Shown here in pieces: positions 37,145 through 46,898 of a stretch of 64,000 bases of DNA (positions within the stretch are counted from its first letter, which is position 1; each line of letters opens with the position of its first letter). This DNA is from a virus. Where the stretch lies: positions 39,275 through 103,274 of the IMG/VR virus record IMGVR_UViG_3300035670_007545. One strand, written 5' to 3'. The position numbers and the translations under genes are program-made. The notes under the pieces were generated by a model that saw only the letters and a program-made list of their open reading frames with translations, had not been told where the DNA came from and searched no databases.

Positions 37145-38263
37145 ATGTCAGTAATAGCCGAGCCGGAAAGAACACAAATTTATACAAGAATTCGTCATTT
37201 ACTTGGTGCTCCATTAAGGGGTGTTGAAATAACTGATGAAATGATGGATTCATTAATGGAACTTTCTGTTCAAGATTATGAACAGTATGTTTTGGATTGG
37301 TTGACAGAAAGCCAATGGGTTAATCTTGTCAATCTTAATATGAGTGAAAAATCTGTTGCAAATGCTTTAATTACAAGAACAATGGATTTTGAAAAACAAT
37401 ATGAATATTCCTATTCAAAGATTGTTGGATTGCAATCTGGGGGTCCTTGGGTTTTACAAAAGGATTATTTTACATTGGAAAAAAACCAACAAGTTTATGA
37501 AATTCCAGCAGGAAGAGAAATAAATGAATTATTATGGTTTAGCAATCAGCCTTGGACAGCATTTGGTTTAGGTGGTGCTGGTGGCTTTGGATTTGGTGGG
37601 ATTGGTCTTGGTGCATCAGATGCAGGTTTTGCCCAAATGGGAAATCAAGGATCATATTTTATGATGTCAGGTTTTGACTACCTTGTTAGGATGCAAAGTG
37701 CAAATGTATTAACAAGGATATTAGGGGGTTCATTAACTTATAGAATTACAGGTTTGCCAGATGGCAAAAAAGCAATACATATCTATAATACACCTGGCGG
37801 CAAATTTAATTGGGGAAATTACTCCTCATATGTTGGAAAACAAGTTTGGTATTGGTATTATGATGTGGATGGTGATAGCCGTGGGAAATGTTTGGAAGAT
37901 AATCCAGATATTATAAAATTACCATCTGATGTTCCATTGGCAGAACTAACTTGGGATAAGTTAAACCAACCAGCAAAACATTGGGTAAGAAGGTGGTTTA
38001 CAGCCTATGTGAAGGAGAGTTTGGGTAGAGTTAGGGGAAAGTATAGTGGAGCAATAAAAGCCCCAGATTCAGAACTTAAATTGGATTATGAATCATTAAT
38101 TAGTGAAGGTAAAGATGAAAAATCAAAACTTGAAGAAGAATTGAAACTAAGATTAGAAAGGTTAAGACCTGAAAAACAAATGGAAAAAGAAGCATTACTT
38201 GCAGAAAATTTAAACAAACAATTAAAGTTTACTGCAATGCCAAGACAAATATATGTGATTTAA
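37145..38263 (+). CDS. Virion structural protein, possibly neck (gp13-like)
   Basis: The 372-residue protein starts with a helical region (TQIYTRIRHLLGAPLRGVEI) and 'DYEQYVLDWLTESQWVNLV'. It continues with 'GPWVLQKDYFTLEKNQQVYE', 'IPAGREINELLWFSNQPW', and a Gly/Phe-rich loop, and ends in a charged coiled coil (about residues 310-355). The 'IPAGREINE' block occurs in neck proteins of T4-like phages. Because it is on the plus strand, away from the other neck candidates, the assignment is tentative. It is surely phage structural in style. The strong upstream motif suggests independent late expression. Confidence 0.5.
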   Translation: MSVIAEPERTQIYTRIRHLLGAPLRGVEITDEMMDSLMELSVQDYEQYVLDWLTESQWVNLVNLNMSEKSVANALITRTMDFEKQYEYSYSKIVGLQSGGPWVLQKDYFTLEKNQQVYEIPAGREINELLWFSNQPWTAFGLGGAGGFGFGGIGLGASDAGFAQMGNQGSYFMMSGFDYLVRMQSANVLTRILGGSLTYRITGLPDGKKAIHIYNTPGGKFNWGNYSSYVGKQVWYWYYDVDGDSRGKCLEDNPDIIKLPSDVPLAELTWDKLNQPAKHWVRRWFTAYVKESLGRVRGKYSGAIKAPDSELKLDYESLISEGKDEKSKLEEELKLRLERLRPEKQMEKEALLAENLNKQLKFTAMPRQIYVI

Positions 38264-38264
38264 T

Positions 38265-38295
38265 TTTGATTATTTAAAATTTTAATTTATCTTTG
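38265..38295 (+). promoter_or_regulatory. Bacteroidetes-type promoter
   Basis: TTTG at 38265-38268, a 19-base spacer and TATCTTTG at 38288-38295 match TTTG/TAnnTTTG exactly, with the same spacing as the promoter at 32177. Confidence 0.7.
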
Positions 38296-38307
38296 AAATA
38301 AAAAACA

Positions 38308-38640
38308 ATGGCAATAATAAAAACAATCCCAATTCAGAAGGTCATAAATGGTGCATTTGTCAATACATCAGATATGTCCATTGTATCAGAAACAGAATAT
38401 TCCACATCTGGTGAGAGTTTTATTATTGTTAGGGCAATACCCCAATGTAAATTATTCCTGCATTCAAAGAATACAGATAATGTAACTGTAAAAGCAATGA
38501 CCACTGTTATTGTTGTTCCAGACAATAATAAAATTGATGAGGAATATGATGAAATAACATTAGAGAAAGGTGCATGTGTTGAGTTCAAGCATTGTTCAGG
38601 AACTTGGTATATTGTAAGTTCTGATGGGTTAAAAGGTTAA
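38308..38640 (+). CDS. Small beta-rich protein, unknown function
   Basis: The 110-residue protein begins AIIKTIPIQKVINGAFV and alternates short strands throughout (TVKAMTTVIVVPDNNK; EKGACVEFKHCSGTWYIVSS). Two cysteines near the end could pair. It resembles small virion decoration or fibre-associated proteins in style but I recognise no family. Its ATG lies 13 bases after a host-type promoter, so its transcript would have a very short leader. Confidence 0.6.
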   Translation: MAIIKTIPIQKVINGAFVNTSDMSIVSETEYSTSGESFIIVRAIPQCKLFLHSKNTDNVTVKAMTTVIVVPDNNKIDEEYDEITLEKGACVEFKHCSGTWYIVSSDGLKG

Positions 38641-38661
38641 TTAAATAACAAAATAGTAAAT

Positions 38662-38973
38662 ATGATATCAACAATTAAAACAATCAAAAACCGTTTGACC
38701 AAAATATTTTGGAGAAATTTTGGTAAAAGAAAGCCAACCCTCAATCAAGGGCATCAACCTCCATATATGTTAAATCCAATCACTAGAACCTGGTATGATG
38801 CTAATGATAGAGAGGTTAATGAACCAAAACATTACACAGATGAAAGAACATTTGGTACTAATGACTATGAAGATTTTATAAAATATTTAGGGGATAGCAA
38901 AACAAACTGGAATTTAAAAAGTAAAGGTTTCTATGACTTATATGCTAAATATGGTCTTAAAATGAGAAAGTAA
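38662..38973 (+). CDS. Small basic protein, unknown function
   Basis: The 103-residue protein has a strongly basic N-terminus (TIKTIKNRLTKIFWRNFGKR) and a Tyr/Trp-rich middle (PYMLNPITRTWYDANDREV). It is 21 bases downstream of the previous gene and ends at a terminator, so the two are co-transcribed. No domain is recognised. Confidence 0.55.
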   Translation: MISTIKTIKNRLTKIFWRNFGKRKPTLNQGHQPPYMLNPITRTWYDANDREVNEPKHYTDERTFGTNDYEDFIKYLGDSKTNWNLKSKGFYDLYAKYGLKMRK

Positions 38974-38976
38974 AAG

Positions 38977-39010
38977 AAAACCCCCAACCTTGATTAGATT
39001 GGGGGTTTTT
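38977..39010. terminator. Bidirectional terminator
   Basis: The stem AAAACCCCCAA / TTGGGGGTTTTT is the same as at 32475 with a different loop, and lies between convergent genes. Confidence 0.85.
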
Positions 39011-39014
39011 AATT

Positions 39015-41693
39015 TTAAACATTATCATATATTAAGTTTGGGTTCACATCTATTTTTTCCCAAAACTTAACCTCATCTTCGGATATAAGCATAACCTCAT
39101 TTAAATCATCTTGATTCTTCTCCTCATAAGGAATACCATTAATCAATGTGCATTCTTCTTTTGTGAAGAATTGTCTATCTGCTGGGTCTTTTATTAAAAT
39201 TCTATCCCTAATCTCTGGGCTAAAAGCAACCAATAATGGAGTTATCCTTTTATTAAAAGTTACAACAGCCCGTGGCACATTATATTCACCAGTCAAGTCA
39301 GGGGTTTTTTCAAACACATTCTGATCAATATAATAGCAATTTAATTTAATACCATCCTTTGTCTTTGACACATCACCATGTGATTGTTTTGTCCCATTAT
39401 TTACATAGTAAATTATATCCCCAAGATTAACATGTAGTTTCTCCTTTATGATTAATTCCATATGCGCCATCTTACTTGTAGTACTCCCAGCCTTATTTAA
39501 GGTTTTTGATTTCTTTATATAATCTTGGACACTTTGCCTAACCCTTGCTTTGTTTGCAATTTCAATTAGGGGAATTTCTTTATTATAAATCTTTTCAAAA
39601 TAATTATAATATTCCTCAATAAATTCTTTTCCTTTCCCTTCAAGTAATAACTTAACCCCAACGTCAATAAACCTTTCAATGTATTGTGGAAGTTTCTTTG
39701 ATTTGATTGAATTACCTGTCAACTTTATTTTGCCATCATTTTTCATAATAGCATAGTTTTTTCTTGCAAAATTTACACAAGATGCCCAATGACCATCTAA
39801 ATCCAGAGCCATCTCTTTTTTCATATATAAGTCATTGTATTCTGCAACATCAGCATATATACCTTTATAAACCTTATCTAGTTTAACTTTCCAGTTATTA
39901 CCCTTACCAACATATTCCCTATTCTCAAAATCATCTGGTGCTGAAAAGTTGACACCATCTGTATCACAAACTAATGGAACATAACCCCTATCCATAAAGA
40001 ATTTAATCATATGTCTTAAATATAGTCTCCCTGTGCAAGTTATCTCTTCACCCTTATCCATTTCAGCCCAGGGGAAAACTAATGGTGCAGATAATGAACC
40101 AAACAAAGAGTTGATGAAAATCTTTATTGGTAATTGCTTATTATCATAAGTTGCTGAAATTTTCTTGTCTTTGTCCTTCCACTCTTCTGCCAAATTCTTA
40201 TAATCTATCCTTGCATTTCTAAAAAACTTTAACATACCTTTCAAAACACCAGTTATATCACAAGAGGGGAATACGTCATGTGCCAATTGTATGGATGGAT
40301 ATAGGGATGAAAAGTCAAGTTTTATAATATTCTTTGAATACCCCACTTTAACTAACCTAGATAATCCCCCAACAAAGTTTCTCTTACCCTCACTTTGGGG
40401 TATGGCTAACTGATTATTATATGACCAAGCCAACATCAACACCTTCCATAAACCTGCTGTACCCATTGTATAAATCCTTTCAAAAGGTAATGGGACCATT
40501 TTTGCCAATAAAAATGATGCTTGACTAAATTCTGAATCAACTCTCATTGTTTCTTCCAAGTCATCATCAAGATATGCTTCAACAAGTTTATCACCTGTAA
40601 TTCTTTTATATACTTTTGGAAATCTAATATCAAGATCAGGATAATCTGATGCTAATTTATATTTACCATTATTAACATTTAAGAAATATTCTTCTTTATC
40701 TTGATACATTTTACCAATCTTTGTGTGTTCAATATACACACGATCTTCATCTTCTGCATTTATATATTTTGTAATATATTTAAGACCAGCAGATTTTATA
40801 TCACTATTAATTGCTTGTGCCCTTCTTACAGAGTGAATTACATCAATAACATTATAACCCCAAATAGAGGTCTGTGTGTAATTCTCAACATCACCACCTA
40901 ATTTCAACATAGAATCCCTTCTTGTATAGGATTTTGTTGGATTCAATGACTTACAAGCAGTTGGTGCATGTATCTTTAATATCTCACATCTTTTGAAAAT
41001 CCACTCCCAGTCAAACGTTGATGAATTATAACCTGATATAATTGTTGGTTTTATTTCATCAATAACTTTAAAGAACTCAATAATACCATTTGCCTCATCC
41101 TCTGGATTGATACATTCTATAATCTTAGAATAACCTTTATTGGTTTTAATACCAATCATAAATATTCTACCATCTGTAGGCTCTAATGCTGTGGTTTCTA
41201 AGTCAAATACAAGTCTTGTTATATCATCATAAGATTCAAAACCTTTAAATAATCTTTTACCTTTGGATATGAGATATTGGTCAACTGGGGGCAACATAAT
41301 CATTTTAGTTCTCCCAATTTCACTCTTTGGATCCAATCCACCCTCTTTAAAGAACGCATTTAAATGTCTATAACCCTTTAATGATTGAACCAAGAACTTC
41401 ATTCCATTTTCCAATCTTGGATGGTCATCTGTTCTTAATTTTGTTATCATAATTCCATGTTTAGTCATAGCTTCCTTTTGTAAAGCCTTTGACTTATTAT
41501 AGAAATTTAATGAATTTAAATTCCCAACCCAACAGAATGCTGTGAAAGTATCTCTTGAAATTTGTTTACCTTTATTTGGGACTTCCTTTATTTTATATAT
41601 GTCATTTGACATAAAATCATATTCCAAAGCAACAATATGCTCCTCTGGATCTGTTCCATTAAGGAATTCCTCAATATCTTGAGTTGATATCAT
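39015..41693 (-). CDS. Family B DNA polymerase (T4 gp43-like)
   Basis: The 892-residue protein (T4 gp43 has 898) carries both activities. In the proofreading exonuclease are 'RLVFDLETTALEPTDGRIFM' (Exo I) near residue 160 and 'IISGYNSSTFDWEWIF' (Exo II) near 220. In the polymerase are motif A 'LDFSSLYPSIQLAHDV' near 460, motif B 'IFINSLFGSLSAP' near 520, and motif C 'LVCDTDGVNFS' near 565. All catalytic acids are present. It replicates the phage genome together with the gp32-like protein. The start is ATG at 41693 with no ATATTTATAT motif, consistent with a different (earlier) promoter class. No intein or intron interruption is seen. Confidence 0.96.
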   Translation of the reverse strand: MISTQDIEEFLNGTDPEEHIVALEYDFMSNDIYKIKEVPNKGKQISRDTFTAFCWVGNLNSLNFYNKSKALQKEAMTKHGIMITKLRTDDHPRLENGMKFLVQSLKGYRHLNAFFKEGGLDPKSEIGRTKMIMLPPVDQYLISKGKRLFKGFESYDDITRLVFDLETTALEPTDGRIFMIGIKTNKGYSKIIECINPEDEANGIIEFFKVIDEIKPTIISGYNSSTFDWEWIFKRCEILKIHAPTACKSLNPTKSYTRRDSMLKLGGDVENYTQTSIWGYNVIDVIHSVRRAQAINSDIKSAGLKYITKYINAEDEDRVYIEHTKIGKMYQDKEEYFLNVNNGKYKLASDYPDLDIRFPKVYKRITGDKLVEAYLDDDLEETMRVDSEFSQASFLLAKMVPLPFERIYTMGTAGLWKVLMLAWSYNNQLAIPQSEGKRNFVGGLSRLVKVGYSKNIIKLDFSSLYPSIQLAHDVFPSCDITGVLKGMLKFFRNARIDYKNLAEEWKDKDKKISATYDNKQLPIKIFINSLFGSLSAPLVFPWAEMDKGEEITCTGRLYLRHMIKFFMDRGYVPLVCDTDGVNFSAPDDFENREYVGKGNNWKVKLDKVYKGIYADVAEYNDLYMKKEMALDLDGHWASCVNFARKNYAIMKNDGKIKLTGNSIKSKKLPQYIERFIDVGVKLLLEGKGKEFIEEYYNYFEKIYNKEIPLIEIANKARVRQSVQDYIKKSKTLNKAGSTTSKMAHMELIIKEKLHVNLGDIIYYVNNGTKQSHGDVSKTKDGIKLNCYYIDQNVFEKTPDLTGEYNVPRAVVTFNKRITPLLVAFSPEIRDRILIKDPADRQFFTKEECTLINGIPYEEKNQDDLNEVMLISEDEVKFWEKIDVNPNLIYDNV

Positions 41694-41725
41694 AAGTATG
41701 TAATTTAAGGTTAAAGATTAAACTA

Positions 41726-42100
41726 TTAATTGAACTTCTTAATAAATGAGTCCAAAATAATAATAGTTAATTCTTCCCTTAAAGGCAATATGAGGTCTCC
41801 ATCTTCATTTCTAATTAAGAATTCTCCTTTATATATACCTGGTGTGTTGGTCTCTCTTTTTTTGAATTGATAATATATATAATACTCTATGGTGGGGGTT
41901 GGTTCTGTTGTTTCTTTTGCAACTAAATAAGCCTCTGCATTTGTGATTTTATATGAATTATTCTTTGTATCAATCATAGAAAATAATATGGATGAAGATT
42001 CCAAATCTTCCATAAATTTCTTATAATCTGATCTACCATCTTTTATAGGTTCAACTTTTAATATAGGTAAATCTGCATTTTTTTTTATATAAAAATTCAT
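41726..42100 (-). CDS. Small baseplate-style protein (BppU N-terminal-like)
   Basis: The 124-residue protein opens 'FYIKKNADLPILKVEPIKDG' followed by 'RSDYKKFMEDLESSSILFSM', then strands ending 'PGIYKGEFLIRNEDGDLILP' and 'REELTIIILDSFIKKF'. This is the pattern of the immunoglobulin-like N-terminal domain of BppU-type baseplate upper proteins and of stand-alone small proteins in large phages. It probably joins receptor-binding parts to the baseplate. It is upstream of the polymerase but separated by 32 bases with no overlap. Confidence 0.5.
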   Translation of the reverse strand: MNFYIKKNADLPILKVEPIKDGRSDYKKFMEDLESSSILFSMIDTKNNSYKITNAEAYLVAKETTEPTPTIEYYIYYQFKKRETNTPGIYKGEFLIRNEDGDLILPLREELTIIILDSFIKKFN

Positions 42101-42147
42101 ATTATCTTTATTAATAAATATATGAAAAATATAAATTCAAAAAAACG

Positions 42148-42178
42148 TTGCCTAAAATATTTTGTTTGGTTATACTTG
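42148..42178 (+). promoter_or_regulatory. Bacteroidetes-type promoter of the TonB-dependent receptor
   Basis: TTG at 42148-42150, a 20-base spacer and TATACTTG at 42171-42178 differ from TTTG/TAnnTTTG by one base in the -7 box. The leader to the ATG at 42228 is about 40 bases. Confidence 0.5.
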
Positions 42179-42227
42179 TAAAGTCTTATTTAAAATAAAT
42201 TAATTTTTTTCACAAAACAATTTTACT

Positions 42228-45200
42228 ATGAAAAACATTTTTAAAACGTTGCTATTCACATTTGCAACGTTAACAATTAGTTATGGCCAAGTAACAACTT
42301 CAGCCATATCAGGAACAATCAAAGATGCAAGTAATGAGGTGCTTATTGGTGCAACAATTGAAGCAGTTCATTTACCATCTGGAACAAGTTATGGTACATC
42401 CACAGATGTTGATGGTACATATAGGATTTCAGGAATGCGCATTGGTGGTCCTTATAGCATCACAGTTAGCTATGTAGGTTATGCCACAAAAACCCAATCA
42501 AATGTCATTTTGAACTTGGGGTCAACAGCAAATCTAAGTTATTCACTTGATGTGGTTGAATATGGTTTGACTGAAGTTACTATTAATGCAAACAAAAGTG
42601 GTATTTTTTCATCTAATAGAACAGGTGCTGCCACACAGTTTAATTCAACTATGATTAATAGTTTACCAACAATTGGAAGAACAATTGATGATATCACAAA
42701 ATATAATGCTTATGGAAATGGGCGTTCATTTGGTGGTCAAGATAGCCGTTTTAACAACTTCACAATTGATGGTTCTGTATTCAACAATGGCTTTGGTCTT
42801 GGGTCTTCTGCTGCTGCTGGTGGTAGAACAGGAACAACAGCAATCTCCATTGATGCACTTGAAGAAGTGCAATTGAATATTGCCCCCTTTGATGTTAGAC
42901 AATCAGGGTTTGTTGGTGCTGGTGTAAATGCTGTAACCCGCTCTGGAACAAATGATATTGAAGGATCATTCTATCGTTTGTTTAGGTCAAGTGATTTAGT
43001 TGGTAAAATAGTAAATGGTGTTAAACTACCTACAATCTTTGTTGATGAAAAAACAACAGGGTTTAGGATTGGTGCACCAATTATTAAGAACAAGTTGTTT
43101 ATCTTTGCAAATGCTGAACAATTTGTTGGGTCAACTCCAGCATTAAGTTGGCAAACAAACAAGCCTGGTGCAACAGGCAATGTATCAAGAGTAACTGAAA
43201 GTGATTTGAAGGATTTGGCTTCATTTATGAAAACAAACTTTAATTATGAGTTGGGACAACTTGATAATTTTAACAATGATGTAAAGAGTACAAAAGGGCT
43301 TATTCGTTTGGATTATAACATTAATCAAAAACATAAAGCGTCTTTAAGGTATTCTCATCATAATTCTGAATCTGAACAACTTATTAGTTCATCAAATAGT
43401 TCTAATACTGCAGGTAATGGAAATAGACAAAACTCTGCCTTTGCAATTTCAGGGGAAAACACAGGTTATCTTATTCAAGATAATACAAGGTCAGTAGCAT
43501 TTGAATTGAATTCAGTTCTAACATCAAAAATATCAAACAATTTTATTGCAACTTACAATAAGCAAATTGAAGATAGAAAATATAGAACAGATTTATTCCC
43601 AACTGTGGACATTTTAAAAGATGGTACAACTTATACAACAGTTGGTTTTGACCCCTTTACACCAAATAATAAATTGAATTATAGTACATTGAATTTGACA
43701 AACAATTTTAATTTACTATCTGGAAAACATTATTTCACTTTTGGTGTAGGTTATGAGTATTTCCAATCAAATAATGTGTTCTTCCCAGCATCAAATGGTG
43801 TCTATGTATATAACTCTATTGATGACTTCAAGAAAGCAGCATTACAATTCAAAAATGACCCAAACAATCCACTTTCACCAGTTACTGTTAATCGTTACAA
43901 TTTAAGATATTCATTACTACCAGGGGGTATTGAGCCAATGCAAACCTTAAAAGTTTCAACATTAAGTGCTTATGTTCAAGATGAATATACATTAACTGAA
44001 AAGTTAAAAATAACTGCAGGTTTAAGAGGCGATGTTGTTATGTATGACAATTCAACAGCAGCAGATTTCTATAATCCAGTTGTTGGTGGTTTGACATTCA
44101 CAGATAAAAATGGCCAACCTACTAAGATTAACACAAATAAATTCCCAAGCAGAGCATTATTGTTATCCCCAAGATTAGGATTCAACTATGATGTGGATGG
44201 TGAGAGAACAACCCAAGTTAGGGGTGGAACAGGAATATTTGTTTCTCGTATTCCACAAGTATTAGTTTCAAATCAATTAGGTAATAATGGTGTAAATACA
44301 GCTGTAATCAATGTAACAAATACAACAGCATACCCATTCACAACTGACCCAAGCAGATTTGCACCAACAACAACAGATATTACAAGTTTACGTCCTTATG
44401 TTATTAATGCGTCAAGTCAGGATTTGAAATACCCATCAGTATGGAAATCAAATATTGCTGTTGACCACAAATTACCTTTTGGGTTAGTTGCTACATTAGA
44501 AGGTGTATATGGTAAGACATTATCTGGTTTAAGATATATTGATGCTAACTTAAAAGCACCAGATAGATATTTGGCAGATGAAAGACCACGTTTCCCAGCA
44601 TCAGGTGTAACAAGTTCAGGTTCTGGTGCAACAAATACAGTTGCTGTTGCAAGATTCTTAAACCCAACCATTGCAAATGCGTTTGTTCTTACAAATACAG
44701 ATAGAGGTTATTCTTATGCTTTAACTGCAAAGATTGAAAAACCAGCAGTTAATGGTTTAGGTGGTATGATTGGTTATACCAATGCAAAATCCACTGACCT
44801 CCAATCAGTTGGTAGCACAGTTCAAGCAAATGCCCCTACTGTTGGCGGACAAAACTTCTTAACGCCTTCCTTTACAGATAATGATTTACGTCATAGATTT
44901 GTTGGATATGTTAACTATAGAATAAATTATGGTGGCAAGTTTGGAGGTTCAACAGAAGTTACATTAGGTGCAACATCTGCAAGTGGAAGCAAATTAAGTT
45001 ATATTTATGGAAATGATTTAAATGGTGATGGTCAGATTAATGATTTGATTTATATACCACAAAATGCCACAGAATTGACATTTGCAACACTTACAGCAGG
45101 TGGTAAGACTTTCACCCCAGAACAACAACAAGTAGCATTAGATGCTCTTATTTCAAGCGATGAATACCTTAACTCACGTAGAGGAACATATGCACAAAGA

Positions 45201-45551
45201 AATGGTGGATTTTTTCCTTGGTTAACAAGAGTTGATTTATCAGCAGTTCAAGAAGTTTATGTTAATGTTAATGGTAAGTTAAATAGATTACAATTTAGAG
45301 CAGATATTCTTAACTTTGGAAATATGTTAAACAATGCTTGGGGTGTAGGGTATTCCACAACATCTGGTAGTTTTGGCACAGCAAGTCCTTTGACAGTTGC
45401 ATCAGTTTCAGCAGCAGGTGTGCCAACATATAGAATGGCAACAAGAGTTGTTGATGGTGCTACACAATTACTTGACAAGACATTTGTTAAGACAATTAGT
45501 GTTGGAAATGCTTGGCAGGCTCAATTAGGGTTAAGGTATTTCTTTAATTAA
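42228..45551 (+). CDS. TonB-dependent outer-membrane receptor, Oar-like
   Basis: A signal peptide (residues 1-20, [16 protein letters not shown] then Q) is followed by a carboxypeptidase-regulatory-like domain (residues 24-110: '[20 protein letters not shown]', '[20 protein letters not shown]'). Next comes a plug domain (about 112-240: '[20 protein letters not shown]', '[17 protein letters not shown]', '[20 protein letters not shown]') and a long beta barrel ending in the outer-membrane signal '[10 protein letters not shown]'. All parts of the Bacteroidetes Oar/TonB-dependent receptor family are present and intact at 1107 residues. It would sit in the host outer membrane. It is flanked by phage genes on both sides. 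It may be a transferred host gene that changes uptake or blocks superinfection. Confidence 0.95.
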   Translation: MKNIFKTLLFTFATLTISYGQVTTSAISGTIKDASNEVLIGATIEAVHLPSGTSYGTSTDVDGTYRISGMRIGGPYSITVSYVGYATKTQSNVILNLGSTANLSYSLDVVEYGLTEVTINANKSGIFSSNRTGAATQFNSTMINSLPTIGRTIDDITKYNAYGNGRSFGGQDSRFNNFTIDGSVFNNGFGLGSSAAAGGRTGTTAISIDALEEVQLNIAPFDVRQSGFVGAGVNAVTRSGTNDIEGSFYRLFRSSDLVGKIVNGVKLPTIFVDEKTTGFRIGAPIIKNKLFIFANAEQFVGSTPALSWQTNKPGATGNVSRVTESDLKDLASFMKTNFNYELGQLDNFNNDVKSTKGLIRLDYNINQKHKASLRYSHHNSESEQLISSSNSSNTAGNGNRQNSAFAISGENTGYLIQDNTRSVAFELNSVLTSKISNNFIATYNKQIEDRKYRTDLFPTVDILKDGTTYTTVGFDPFTPNNKLNYSTLNLTNNFNLLSGKHYFTFGVGYEYFQSNNVFFPASNGVYVYNSIDDFKKAALQFKNDPNNPLSPVTVNRYNLRYSLLPGGIEPMQTLKVSTLSAYVQDEYTLTEKLKITAGLRGDVVMYDNSTAADFYNPVVGGLTFTDKNGQPTKINTNKFPSRALLLSPRLGFNYDVDGERTTQVRGGTGIFVSRIPQVLVSNQLGNNGVNTAVINVTNTTAYPFTTDPSRFAPTTTDITSLRPYVINASSQDLKYPSVWKSNIAVDHKLPFGLVATLEGVYGKTLSGLRYIDANLKAPDRYLADERPRFPASGVTSSGSGATNTVAVARFLNPTIANAFVLTNTDRGYSYALTAKIEKPAVNGLGGMIGYTNAKSTDLQSVGSTVQANAPTVGGQNFLTPSFTDNDLRHRFVGYVNYRINYGGKFGGSTEVTLGATSASGSKLSYIYGNDLNGDGQINDLIYIPQNATELTFATLTAGGKTFTPEQQQVALDALISSDEYLNSRRGTYAQRNGGFFPWLTRVDLSAVQEVYVNVNGKLNRLQFRADILNFGNMLNNAWGVGYSTTSGSFGTASPLTVASVSAAGVPTYRMATRVVDGATQLLDKTFVKTISVGNAWQAQLGLRYFFN

Positions 45552-45560
45552 TAAACAAGT

Positions 45561-45593
45561 GGTGTCCTCAATATAAGGTTGGGGGCATCTTTT
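45561..45593 (+). terminator. Terminator after the receptor gene
   Basis: GGUGUCCUCAA pairs fully with UUGGGGGCAUC when G-U pairs are allowed, followed by TTTT. Confidence 0.7.
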
Positions 45594-45696
45594 AAAATTT
45601 TTAGATTATTTAAAATACAATAAAATATTTAAATCTTGCCAAAACAAAAAATAAAATAGAGATTTGGCAACTTATAAAAAATTCAAGAATTAGGGG

Positions 45697-45724
45697 AAAG
45701 GGGTAGAATACTACCCCTTTTTTT
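45697..45724. terminator. Second hairpin terminator before metK
   Basis: The perfect stem AAAGGGGTAG / CTACCCCTTT with loop AATA is followed by T7. A TATATTTG box (45727-45734) directly after it may be the -7 element of the metK promoter; no matching -33 TTTG is seen. Confidence 0.7.
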
Positions 45725-45764
45725 ATTATATTTGTATTCATTACATAACTTAAAACAAAAAAAT

Positions 45765-46898
45765 ATGAGATTAATAACATCAGAGAGTGTTTCTTGTGGG
45801 CATCCAGATAAGGTTGCTGATCAGATTTCAGATGCCATTTTGGATGCTTACCTTACATTAGACCCCAATGCAAAGGTTGCAGTTGAAACAATGGTAAAAG
45901 ACAATTGTGTGGTATTAGGGGGTGAAATTACTAGCACTCATACAATTAATTATGAGAACATTATCAAAGCTGTGATTGAAGATATTGGCTACCATGATGC
46001 TAATCATGGGTTTTATTTCAATAATATCACTATAATTAATTTGATTGGAAAACAAAGTCCTGAAATTAATTCTGCTGTTTTACAGAATGGTGAAGAATCT
46101 TTGGGGGCAGGCGATCAAGGTTTTATGACAGGATTTGCAACAAATGAAACAGAAACATATATGCCAATTGGTATGTATGTTGCAAAGAAATTGGCAGATT
46201 ATGTTTATAGTCTTGATTTAGGTCCAGATATTAAAACACAAGTGACAATTGAAGAATGGCCTGATTTTAAAAGAATCCATACCATTTTGGTTTCTACAAT
46301 GCATAGGACATTTACCTTGGAAGAGTTGAGGACAAAACTCACTAAATTCATCTATGATAATAATATGGAACTTCAAGATGATATATTTGCACTTATTGAC
46401 AAGGAAACAAAAATTGTTATAAATCCAGCTGGTTCTTGGCATGTTGGTGGTCCAGTTGCAGATTGTGGTGTTACAGGAAGAAAGATTGTGGTTGACCAAT
46501 ATGGACCATATAACCCTGTTGGTGGGGGTGCATTTAGTGGAAAAGACCCAAGCAAGGTAGATAGAAGTGGTGCTTATTTAGCAAGGTATATTGCAAAAAA
46601 CATTGTAGCAGCAGGGTTTGCAGATAAATGTGCTGTTGAAATTGCTTATATGATTGGCGTTGCTAAACCAGCATCACTAAACATAAACACATTTGGGCAA
46701 TATTCTAATGAATGGTTAGAGGATATTGTTAGTAGGATATTCCCAATGACACCATCTAGCATTATTGATCATTTTAATTTGAAAAGACCAATCTATCTTG
46801 ATTCATCAAGAGGTCATTTTGGAAATGATATAATGCCTTGGGAAAAATTGGATATGGTTTATGAGTTAAAGCAATTAGCGGCTATTCATAAGGTTTAG
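45765..46898 (+). CDS. metK: S-adenosylmethionine synthetase
   Basis: From the ATG at 45765 the protein has 377 residues, slightly short of the usual 380-400. Signature parts are present: 'SVSCGHPDKVADQISDAIL' at the start, 'GAGDQGFMTGFA' (the ATP loop) near residue 115, and 'GGGAFSGKDPSKVDRSGAYL' near 250. It joins methionine and ATP to S-adenosylmethionine, phosphate and diphosphate. A frame from 45732 begins at TTG inside the promoter and is rejected. It converges with and overlaps the 3' end of the next gene by 24 bases. In this window it may feed the several methyltransferases of the glycosylation cluster; that link is inference. Confidence 0.95.
   Translation: MRLITSESVSCGHPDKVADQISDAILDAYLTLDPNAKVAVETMVKDNCVVLGGEITSTHTINYENIIKAVIEDIGYHDANHGFYFNNITIINLIGKQSPEINSAVLQNGEESLGAGDQGFMTGFATNETETYMPIGMYVAKKLADYVYSLDLGPDIKTQVTIEEWPDFKRIHTILVSTMHRTFTLEELRTKLTKFIYDNNMELQDDIFALIDKETKIVINPAGSWHVGGPVADCGVTGRKIVVDQYGPYNPVGGGAFSGKDPSKVDRSGAYLARYIAKNIVAAGFADKCAVEIAYMIGVAKPASLNINTFGQYSNEWLEDIVSRIFPMTPSSIIDHFNLKRPIYLDSSRGHFGNDIMPWEKLDMVYELKQLAAIHKV

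Noticed and set aside
45732-45764. Longer metK from a TTG start
   Set aside because: The added residues do not match the family and lie in the promoter region; the ATG at 45765 gives the expected start.
42101-46898. Receptor and metK segment as contaminating host DNA joined by misassembly
   Set aside because: Not excluded, but base composition and packing look like the flanks, and metK overlaps the next minus-strand gene. Kept as a caveat in the receptor finding.
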